DNA from: Haemonchus contortus
Lineage: Eukaryota > Nematoda > Chromadorea > Rhabditida > Trichostrongylidae
Direction of reading: 5' to 3'
DNA length: 64,000 bases
Assembly (NCBI GenBank): GCA_000469685.2
Contig: LS997562.1
Span: forward strand, 21,581,974 to 21,645,973
In this document: positions 24,401-36,400 of the stretch, one piece after another
Layout of the letters: the number at the start of each line of letters is the position of its first letter
How positions within the stretch are numbered: position 1 is the stretch's first letter
Program-made: the position numbers and the translations under genes
Notes under the pieces: model-generated
The model's input: only the letters and a program-made list of their open reading frames with translations
What the model was told of the DNA's origin: nothing
Database searches by the model: none

Positions 24401-27400
24401 ATTGGAGCTCCCGTAATTTCTCGTGCCCTCCTGTTCTCCTTTTCCTCTTATTCATACTTGGCTGCGTAATTCCAGTCAATTTACGCTCATTTCACCCACG
24501 GCCTGCCCCGGCAGATTGAAGGCATCGATGGTAAATGGTGGACAGTGACTGATCTGGATGCAGCCCACGGAGACCAGCCTGGATCGAGATCAGTCACTGT
24601 CCACCATTTACCAATGATGTCTTCAATCTGCCGCCTGGACTCGTTCCAAGTTTGGCCCAGGCCCAACCAGGGTCGAAATAGCAACTATCGCGTACCAGTG
24701 AACGACGGAGTCAAGTCATACCATTTTTCATCAGCATTCCCTTCCTGCCAGGCAGGGATAGCCGAGTGGATAAGAGTAGGCTCACGTCTGCACTTAGAGG
24801 GAGTGCGTGTTCGATCCCTGACGAGGCAACTCCATTCCTTGCAAAAACTGCAAAAATGGTATCGGTTCCAGCGTCACGCCCAGGTTGACAGGCCGGCTGA
24901 TGGAGAAACCAGTCACAATAAATACACACATATGTCTGAAGTCTCAAAGGGTATCAGCGCTAATAAGTGCTATCAGTAAAGCTAGGACGTCACCCGGAAG
25001 TGGTGCACAGGACCCCCGCCCGCATTCTGTGGGCAGTATGCGAGGGCTACCGAGAAGTGAACATTTCGGCCAAAGAAGTTGGTTCGAATAGGGACTCTAA
25101 ATGGGGGATCGCTTACTGGGAAGTCCCGGGGGTCGCTGATTTTATGAAGCGCAGGAACATCCAAGTCCTATGCCCTCAGGAGACCCGCTGGAAGGGAGCA
25201 GAGGCTAGAGAAATTGGCGAGGGTGCCAAACTTTTCTACAACGGAGAAGACACCAAACGAAATGGTGTGGCCATAGCAGTGTCAGAGTCTCTGAAAGACT
25301 CTGTCTCCGCCGTCAACAGGATCAGCAGTCGAATCACGGCTGTGAGGATAGACACGAAGGAAGGGTACTGGATAGTAATATCAGTGTACGCACCTCAAAC
25401 CGGCTGCCCCGTCTACGAAGAAGATGAGTTCTATCTGAGCCTTGACGAGGCCATCCGATCAGTTCCGGAGGGGTCCTATCTCACCATAGCACGTGGTCTG
25501 AATGGGCCCGTCGGTAGTGAAAGGAGGGGACTGGAAAGGGTACATGGAGGTGGAGGAGTAGGAGGCAGAAACAAAGAAGGGGAGAGAGTCCTTGCCCTGA
25601 TCATAGCTTACGACTTGGCAGTCTGCTGCACCTCCTTCGCGAAAAGGAAATCCCAGAAGGTAGCCTACAGCAGTGGAGGGAAAGAAACGGAAATAGATCA
25701 TGTGCTAGTAAGAAGATCGTCTCTTAAAACTGTAAAGGATATCAAGGCAATGCCCGGAGAAGATCTGGCTTCACAGCACAGACCTCTTCTAGCAGACATA
25801 GCCATCTATCTTCCTAAGAAATCAAGGCCTAGCTGATTACAGAACTTCCAAAATGCTCGCCAAGGCTGCTCTCGCGAAGGCGAAGAACACGGAAACGGAC
25901 GCTCCGTATGAGAAACTCGACAGTCAAGAAGGAGAGAAGTTCGTCTTCCGCGTAGCGAAAGCGCGTCACCGCGCCACTCAGAACACCGGGGTAGTGAAGT
26001 CCGTCAGGAACAGCGAGGGTGGAATCCTGAGGAAGCCTAGCGAGGTCAGGCGTAGGTGGAATAAATACTTCGCCAGCTCCTCAACGAAGCATTCGCCCGT
26101 AAGAACAGCTCCCAATTAGAGGCAACGGTTGGCTCCATCAATCTCTGGACAGAGATTGAGGTGCGTAGAGCCATGGGAAAGATGAAGGTTGGGAAGGCAG
26201 CTGGTCCGGAAGGAGTACCGATCGAGACACGGAAAGCGCTCGGAGAGCACGGGATAAAGTGGCTCACACGAACACTGTCACCGCTGAAGGAAGAATCTCA
26301 GATGCGTGGAAGAGGGGTATATCGTTCCCATTTCCAAGCAGAAAGGGGACGCAATGGAGTGTTCCAACCGCCGGGGGATCAGGTTGACAGCTCACACGAT
26401 GAAAGTGTACGAGCGGCTGGTCAACTCAAGATTGAGAGAATTGGTCAAAATCTCGCGGAAGTAGTTCTGCTTCATGTCTGAAAGGTCTACAACGGATGCC
26501 ATCCTCGTAGCTAGGCAAGTTATGGAGAATTATTGAGAAAAGTGTAGACCCTGCTACCTAGCTTTCCCCCATCTGGGAAAGGCTTCCGACCGTCTCCCGA
26601 GTGAAGTCCTCTGAGAACGCTCCGGAAACGAAAGGTTCCAGGACACGTGAATTCTCTGGTGAAGGACATGAACGATGGCTCCACCAAAACAATACGCGTC
26701 CCACACGGCCAAACCGGAGCAATAGATGTCACGGTTGGGGTACACCAGGGATCAGCTCTGAGCCCGTTCCTCTTCCTTCTCACGATGGACGTCATCACAG
26801 AAGAAGTCATGGATGAACCTCTGAAAACCATCCTCTACGCTGATGACATCGCTCTGATAGCGGAGAGCAAGGAAAAACTCCAGGACAAACCGCAGAATGG
26901 GCAGAGGGTGTTGGCGGAGAATGGGCTCCGGCTGGACGTGAAGAAGACCAAGTTTCTCAACTCCGGGGAGGGCACGGAGTCAATCGTCGACGCTCGCGGG
27001 GAAGCCATCGAAAAGGTCCGGGACTTCCGATACCTGGTGAGTGATCTAGCCGCTGATGGTAGCGTGGACCAAGCAGTTAAATCCCGAATAAATGCGGCAT
27101 GGATGAAGTGGAGAGAGTCCACCGGTATCCTCTGCGACCGTCCGTGCTCCAGGACATTCAAAGGAAAGGTGTATCGGGGGGTTTGTGGGAAGGCCCACGA
27201 TGCTCTACGGCAGTGGGTGTTGGCCCGTGAGTAACTCCCATGAAGGACAGCTCCACTCCCTGAAATGAGAATGCTCAGATGGGCCTGCGGCTGGAGGCGG
27301 CTGGATCGGGTCAGAAATGAAGACGTCAGGACGGCTATGCAAACAGCCCTAGTTCAACTGAAGATGAGAGAGCAGCGCCTGCGATGGTTCGGTTATGTAC

Positions 27401-30400
27401 TGAGAAGACCACAGAGCCATCCGATAAGGGAAGCTACGGAGTTCGAGGCTCAAGGTAAGCGGCCGCGAGGAGCCCCGAAAAGGAGATGGCGGGACGTGAT
27501 CAAAAAGGACCTCGTCGAAGCCAAGGTGACGACAGAAGATGCCGTAGATAGGATGAAATGGGGTCGGCTGACAAGGGATTAACGCCAGGGAGAAGAAGAA
27601 GAAGAAGAAGAAGAGAGTTCCCATCTTGCCGCCTGCATCCCGAAAAAAATCGAAAGCTTCAGGTCCACAGGTCCGAATTGAAGATATTCGCACTTGCCTT
27701 GCCTCCAGTGGGCGAAGTTTACACCTATCAACTGCTATTAGTGTTCCCAACTGCCATCTGCTTCCCTACCGAATTTGAAGACACCCGGTCCGAAGTAACA
27801 GTTTTCACGCATGCCCTGCCCCTGTGGGCGGAGTCAAGTCCTACCGCATACCATTATTCCGTTAGTGCTCCCAGTCCACCTGTACTCCTATCATACAAGG
27901 ACTCTCAGGGTCTTAGAAAACAGAAGTTTCGAATTTTCTGTCGGACACACGCACATACGCATACATACACACCATATGCAACATAGACATTAGCGCGTTA
28001 TATATGGTAGGATGATTGATGGTTTGGAAGAGTTTGTGCTGCTAATCCGAAAGGGGGGAAACAGCGGTCCTTCGTCTAATCGTAAACTTGAGACGTAGTT
28101 ATCGTAGTCTACTAAAAAGAAGCGCATCGAATCTGTTCTATTACATGATGCTATTTTGTTGCAATACATTGTAAAAATACCGCGCAGCGTTCTCTGAGTA
28201 GCAGGCATATTTTGTCATTACATTTGAGAGCAGATTTAATCTTCATTGCTAGTGAGATCATCAGTACTGTGAGGTGGGAGACGGGCAGTAGGATAGGTTA
28301 CGTGTAATCTTTTCGGCGCACGCGGCGCCGCGGAAATCTGCTTAGCCATTATTACAGCTCAAGCGTTTATCATACAGCTCAATCGATATGCGATCATTAT
28401 TTTAGGCATGATTCTACTATTAGTTCTTTTGTTCCCGTATTTCTTACCTACTTCTGCATTCTGTTACATATCGTCGCGTGCGGAGTCCCTCTCGTCACGG
28501 CACGACAATTTCGATCCTACTGCCCTCGTGGTATGACATCTTTTATTGAATAGTCGTCACTTACCCCTATGTCAACACGGCCCTCCTTACTTTTCGACAC
28601 AACAATTCCACTGGTGAATGGGCCTTGTTCGTTCTGAAACTTAACCCAAATCATTCTCAACAGTAGAACAAGACAGGTTTACTGACCTTTCTATATAGAA
28701 TCAGCTCCGCCTCCTTATTTGTGAAATATTCAAAGGCAAACCAGCTTTCGTTGAAATAATCCAACTGACTACCAGATTGAGCCCTGCTTCAACTGTGACT
28801 GTGGCCATCTGCAAGAGGGGAAATTCAAAAAAGGGTGAAATACCAATTGCACATTATTTGTTGTGCACGCAGTCAAAAGTTCCAGTCGGTAACACACAAA
28901 TTGTATGTTTGGAAACGCCTATCTGAACCATGCTGCTAGCGTTGTTGTCCTCATTGATGTACCTTTTAGTCGCGAAATGACGATGGGCGGTCAGCATATG
29001 ATCATCAAGTTTCTTGGAGAAGCGGGTTTGGTGCATCTAGGTGCGAAGGTCCTTTCGAACCTACCTTCGCATTCTTGTCAGTAGGCTGGCACTGAGCGCG
29101 GCGACCTGGCTCATAACAGGGTGGTATGAGTGGGGCGGGAGACGGGAAATTGTACTGGTCAGAATCTATACCTTTTTGCAATCAGCACTTTTCGCTATCT
29201 GCAGTTTTGTGGGAAATGATGCTGATCAGTCGAAAGATACGCAACCCTTGATTATCACCCACAGATGATGGTAGGGACAAGAGCATTTTCCAGAGTACAG
29301 TCTGAATGGTTATGGTTTCGACATGGGAATGAGTTGCATGAAACGATAAAGTTTTTGGCGTTAATCAATCGGGATGCGCCCCCGCACTCGACTTCCACTC
29401 AGAACCGTAGTGGCGTAATGAGTGCGTATGTGGCCTATACAATGACTTGCGGTGGCCAGCCGATGCACAAGCTAGTGCTTTTATCCTCCCAGACGAGTCT
29501 GGTCCCAATTTACCGACCCCGGAGTGATGGAAGGCTTGGTTGGCCTAGGCGGTCGATCCATCATCGATCCGGGATTCGGACCCCTGACCGAATGAACTGG
29601 AATGGAAATAAAATGAAAGAACTATTCCTAGCTGGAAATGATTCGTTCCCAACAAATAATGGCCGTATATCGTGTCTGTGAACCCTTATAAGGGAATCTG
29701 AAAACTGGATGACGAGTTCATTGAATCTCTTCGTATAAGGAAACTGCAGCAATCAATCAATTATACTGTACTTGAGTGGTGGTGAGTCGATCCCCGGATC
29801 ATGAATTTGTGTTAGTGTTAAGTGACTCCCACTATTACACAGGCATTGTCCGGGTATCGAATTCCGGCTCAATATCCGTCCAAGCCGACCAAGTCTTCCA
29901 TTCCTGCGAGGTTGCTTAATTGGTGTCAGACTGATCTGGTAGTATTTTAGCTCTGACGAGGATCGGCTGACCGCCACAGGTCCTTCCTTGGTTGAGCCAC
30001 ATACTCGGGAAAAAGCATTACTACCGTTTCGAATTGTAGTTGACTGTAAGATCAAGTTCGATTGACCTCAGAATTTCTGTCTCCCTCCTACAACTCTGTC
30101 GTATCGTGTCCTTGAATTTGCTTACTAACGGTCATTAGACACTTTTCCGTGATCCGTGACCGATTCGAACCCGCACGGCCAAGGAACTCCGGAGCGATAT
30201 CCGCCTAGGCTCACCATTCCTTCCACCGCTCCGGGTTCGGTAAATTGGTACCAAATTCGTTTGGTTGGCACCAACGATGAACTCTTCGTACAGTGATCAG
30301 ATTCTGCTCACGATGTTATTGCACGCCCGTAAGTCGCTATTGATAGCCCTTTGTTGACCTTTAGACAGCTACTCCTATCCTGTTTAGAATACCGGAACAA

Positions 30401-33400
30401 CAACGACGTAACTCAGGCGAATCTTTCGATTGAAGATCTCTTTCATTGTAGACACCTGTCTGCCAAGTGACTCCTTAAGCCATCGCAATTGAAAAGGACT
30501 GCTGGAAATGTGAGTTCTCAAGGAAGGGTGGGTCGACATGATGAACTCGGATAGTCCCTCACCCTACTCATTCAATTCCATTTCATGTCTCCCGTAATGT
30601 GGCTGCCAAGCAGCTTTTCTGGGGCGTTAGAATCGCGAAAGATGACTTTCAAGAAAGTGTAGTCCGCTCTGTGGTCTAAGCCCTCGAAAAAGGTTTGTTC
30701 CCACTACAATGACTTGTGATAGTCAGTCGTCTCGAAAGTTAGTGCTAAAATCTCTCATGTCAAATTAAGCAACCGCGAAGGGATAGAAGACTTGTTTGGC
30801 TTGGACGCATATCGAGCTAAGGAAGAATTAAGTTTAAACCATTCTTCCCTGATAGTGTGCGTGGTTTGACACTATCGCACATTCATGAACCGGAGATCGA
30901 ACTACCGTTGGACGTGAGTTCCTCACAGCTAGTAGGGCTTATCTTTCATGTGGGCGGAGAGAAGTGACTAGATTTCGATTTGAACTCGGTCATGTTTGAA
31001 AGAAACAGTAATGTTATCATGAATAGAATGACACGTATTCGAGGAACATCTATGACAATTCACTTACAGGGGTGGCTCCGGTTACTACTGTAATCCACGG
31101 ACTCATTGGACCGGCACCGGCTCCAGTAAAGCATTCTCCAGTTGCATAATATATCTCTGACAATGATTTTGTTATTTTACGACTTCTAGGAAATCTTTTG
31201 TCTAGGAATGTTCATTCAGACACCTTGTACTAGGAACACTCAGCAGTGATTTCTCTAGAAAGTGAAGAAAACGCATGAGAAGGTTTTTGTTATCAACATG
31301 AAATCGAAATCAATACTGTAGTGAGGTTCTCATAAACATTGTAATGGCTAACATCTAATTATATCACATTTGCCGCATAAGCCTATGAGGGACATTGGAA
31401 TGAAATACTCGGACCTCCGCTATACGAGAATCGTTTCGAAGAATTATGGTTGGTAGGAAGCTATGGTCCGTGAGAAGGCCACATGTATCTTGACAAACGG
31501 GTCAGTCATTATGGAACGCATAAAGACCCGTCGTGACGCCTACTGTTTAGTCAGCCCTCCCAGAAAGGAGGCTGGGAGGGCCGACCAAACAGTGGGCGTA
31601 CCGGCGGGTCTTTATGCGTTCACACAGAGACTGCGCCCCGTTTCACATACTTCAAAATGGAGCACGTTTCTCGTAATCAAAACCAGCTATCACACGGTAA
31701 TAGTCGCAACGCATTTCGCTATGCAACGACTGATGTCTCGTCCAAGCATCCGGCTTGCCGTCCGAACTTCACCCAAACTTGAAAATGATTCAAAGCGACC
31801 TAATTCTTACAAACTTTGTTTTCACCACTCGTTTTCGCCACTCGGAAGCTTTTTTTACATCGGCATCGGCGAAAATTATCCTTCTCACACAACGGTTTGA
31901 GCATTACCCGACTGCAGATGGTTCTGGAAGAGTTCCAGGAATTCTACTTTCTGAAGTTTTCACTGGTGAACTGGAGGCTTCGCAGTCAAGATTAGCTCGT
32001 GACTGTCGTGCCGTTCGGACGACTTAAAGGTCGGCCTGGTGTGGCGCGCCCGTAGTCCCGCCGGGAAAGCACCGTACGCTGCAGAGAGCTAGAGTTTACC
32101 ACGTGACGGCGGACTCTAGCCACTATCGGCGACTGTACCATCATTCATCGCCGTCGTAGCGGCCTGCCTCCAACGTCTCCAGGGCTATTCGACGCCAACA
32201 ACATCGACGCAGCCTCCGAAGGGTTCATAGCACCACACCATTGTCATCTTCGAGTGGTGCCAATGCTGCGCAGTAGGAAGCAAGATGGAAACACATAGAA
32301 GGATGGCCCGTAACATCTAATGGACCTTGGGGATGACTTGGATGGGCCCGGATGAGGATAAGCTCGGATCGTACCCAATCCGTAGGTTAAGTGTGGTCAT
32401 ATTTGTATGTATATTTTTGTGCCTTCTTTTTCATAGTACTCTTCATATCACAGTTTTTCTATTTACTCGTATTTTATCACCTATTTCACATCATATGTAG
32501 TTTTCTATTAATAGTATATTTTACAATGTGTGCTGATAATGCATAGAATGTTGGTAACATCATTTGTACCGCAATCATCCTAGTACACAGGGAATGGTAC
32601 GTGGGCCATGGTTAGACCTTGCACCCAGCGTCCGAGGGAGCTCGGCACTGGGCTGGCAACCTCGTAGCACACTGCGGAGGCAGTACCAGCCCGCAAGAGC
32701 TCGCGACGGAGACTGGGGCAGTCTTTGGCCTACCAAGTCCGTGTGGCAGTTGAATACGAGCGTGGCGAGTGGGCAGAAGACCCCGGTCACCTAACTCACG
32801 CCGCCGGGGACGCCCTGCCGAGCAACCACGAAGCGCATCGGCCTCGGTGGGACGTCGCCGACGGCGCGACAGTGGCGATGCCCCGACAGGCTTCGATCAG
32901 CACGTCACCCCAGAGTGGAGGGTGAATGAAAGGCGTTCGTTTGGTAGTATTGGGAACAATAAACACGAAGATATTGCTATTTCATCGTCGGAAATACGCG
33001 TCATATATTAATATGCGACACATATCAAATTGCGGTCGGAAATATTATTCATTTTCCGGAGCAAGTTTTGTAGGAAAAAAGTATAAAAATAAACAGAGTA
33101 TCAGTCAAACCGTATTCATCGAAATCGATGAATTCCACGCTGCGTGATTGCGCTGGAGCACGCCTCGAAAGACATGTTTGTGTGATTTCCTTTACTTTAC
33201 AAAGAGTGATCTGAAAATTCGATAAGTGAATTTCTAGAATAGTCATTTATTATTACACTTACAATTACACTTCATTACTGAATGTGTTCTGGTTGCTCGC
33301 AAAATCTACGGGGGTTCTAAATTCGACTTCGGCCAGACATGGCTCAGGCTCAGGAGTGATCATTAAGTATCGCATTTGAGCATGGTCTTTGCCAGTAAGG

Positions 33401-36400
33401 ATCGTCGCAGTCAGTCGCATTGGGAGTCATCAGGACCATCAAAAATTCTCCCAGACAAGTAAGCTACCAATCAATGGAGGGAAGAGAGGCTCGAAAGGCT
33501 CGAAAAGTTACATAGATACGAATCAGGGACAAATACAGAAAGATCCAGAGAATAGCTTATCAACAGAGATGATGATCCTGTCCCTTGCCTCATCTCGTCT
33601 TATCGCTACGACTACTGTCTAATGGTTCCAGTATATAGTACTGTATATACAAGTCCCATCAGATTGGTGCGGAAACTTATGTCCCGGCGATGGTCCGCTC
33701 CCGCCTTCTCCGTCGCGCGTCGCTTTAGCAGATGCTCAATGGGTGATTGTGTCGACGCATGGGTCAGGTGTGAGTGATTACGGCGCAGGGTTGACATTTC
33801 AATGGGACATTACGAACAGCACAGTTTGATGTCGCGAGATGAGCCCAAAGAGGTGCCGTCCACGCCTGAGAAATGAATTTGACTCTGACGTGTGAATGTT
33901 GTAATAGTCTGATTTCAAATGAATCAACGAAGCTTTAAATTCTTTTTCGGTATAAGGGTATAAGAAAAAATGAAATTTAAAAAAAGGCAGCTTCCATTGC
34001 AACAATGTATATGGTGATGTAACAGGACGCTCACCTTACACCCTTTGTCCTCGCCAAACATTTTGAATTCTTCCGCTGGTACAGGCATGAATTCGATGAG
34101 TATTTGTCCGGTGATAACCTTTGCCTCTAGATTTGTGGGTGAGCTCGTTAGCGCTGAAAAGTACTAGTTTTGTTACTTTGGGATGGAAATGTCGTGCAAG
34201 TTTTCAAACTTTCGTCATCCAAGTAAATTTGAATGAATCTAGCCTAAAACAAAGTAGTTGCATACCTTTATCAATAACGAAGGCTAAGCCCTATAGACAG
34301 ATTATATCCTACGATTACATTAAAAAACTTGGGCCAATCAAAAAAATTAAATGTCAAAGTGTCACACGAGTATCGGGTGATGCGGCGCCATTGTGACACA
34401 AGTTGATGGAGATTCAGCTGACACCGCGAGTTAGTACCAGCAATTTGCAATTCGAGCGCAAAGAAGACTCGAGATTTTCTACTCAAGTACCGCTGATTCT
34501 CATCCACGTTCCATCTATGGCAGGTAACAAAAGGTCCCGGTTCAGTGCAACGTGCATGCTCAACCCACTGTACCTCACCTACTATACAAGGACAGGAATT
34601 CCTTCTGGAACTAGACTTCCTTCCTTATTCTTCATCCAAGTTGGTTGCTCGACCCCAGTGAGCCTCGCAGGTTGCAAATTGGAGCCCATGTATAAACAAC
34701 ATTACATAAAGTAGTTGTAGTGGTACTTCAAAACTAGGTACACTCGTTGTAATCGATTTTGTAGCGAAAATAAAGTTATCAGGTAGCACGGTTATTATGT
34801 TACGATATTTAATTTATACAACAAATAACTAACCCAGTTCAGGAATAGTAATAGACACTTCGTCGCTTGGAGGTCCAGTATATATCTCCAGTATATCAGT
34901 TTTCGTCCGGCCCAGAATATTAGTTTTCGCCATTACTGACACTTTGTGAATTCGTATTCGCCGATCAAGAATGCTTACTTTTATTGACTAAAACGAAGTA
35001 CTTTTTTTCCATTTTGAGCAAAAAATGCAGTAGCTAACACAGTATGTACTTACGGCATGTGTTTGGTTTCCAGCTTCTTTAGTGATACTATCTTTACCGG
35101 ACCTTATTCTGCAAATCCTTTTTATACACTCTATCATAAATATTAATTTTATCCATTCCTTTGAGCATTTCTTTGTAAGGCCTAATTTTTGCGCAATGTT
35201 CAGTATTCACAATTGTAATGAACAAAATTTGCTCCTCTGTCAGTTCGTATTCACCGCTACTCAATTATATTCATGTACTCCCGATAATAAGGCAGAAAAC
35301 TAGTTTTTTAAATGGTTCGACGGTCTTTCTGCTATTGCTATATGTAGTTTTTTTATGCACAGATTTGCGAGCGTTTTCGGCAGTAAAATAAGGTGTAACA
35401 TTGAACGCGTTACACACTATTCCTGATAACTTCTTCAAATAATATTATGGGTTTTTGCAGTCTTGCTAGCCAGTATATGCATTGGGTTATGAATGGCAGA
35501 GTTCTCAATGAAATTGGTTACCGAAATTGCTATTCAGGATAAATTGTGACCCGCACTGCCGCGTGCGGCGAATCGACTACACGAAACCGATCCTACTGCC
35601 CGTCTCCCACTACATTGCGTTCACTAATGATACAGCCACCCATAAATTTTACCAAAACTCACGTTCTAGGGCACTTCAGGAAAAGGCTTACTTGTAGATC
35701 GACTACGAGTTCCATCTCAATGGCATGGATAATTTCTTCATTTTTTTGCAAAAGGTCACTTTGCCTATGTTGCCAAATGACAAAGCCACTTCATATTTTT
35801 CCGTTGAGTTCCATTCACACCTTGCATGAATGCTTCACTTGGGTAATTTTTCGAGTTCAAAGTAATGGGTAGAGGAATGTTGGAATCAGATTTTGAAAAA
35901 ACTCAAATTCACGAAAAAAGGTGCAGGAACTGCCAGATCGTGGTATTGCTCGAGATTTGAGCCTATGCCACGCAGTTGTCGACTATTTCGTCAGGAGTCG
36001 TACAATATGAGATCAAATGGATTACGGGACGTTATTCGCTACTTTTGGAAAAGACAAGCGACAAATTTCGAGAGAAGCGTCGAATACGATGAAGTCATAT
36101 ACGAATATCACTCCTCTTTGAAGCTCAGTGTCTTGAGGATTACTCCTTGGAATGTGATAAGTAAGTCGTTTATCATTGAACGGAAGATGAGAAAAGCCCT
36201 TTTTCTAACGGGAAAGCATTGCGGCATTCGGGTTTCTTTTGCTAGGAATTGCATACGAATCGATCGGGGTAAGGTGCCTTCTCAAGGCTTGTCGTTTATT
36301 CTTCATTCTCTTGGCGATCAGTCCTATTCCCCATGAAAAAGTTAACCTGCAATGGCGACCAGTTCTTCTAGCACGATCTGAGCAAGGATACGCTCCAGTT

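Noticed and set aside
24752..24838. Possible tRNA gene
   Set aside because: A- and B-box-like motifs are present, but no seven-pair acceptor stem or credible anticodon arm could be drawn. Treated as a SINE head.
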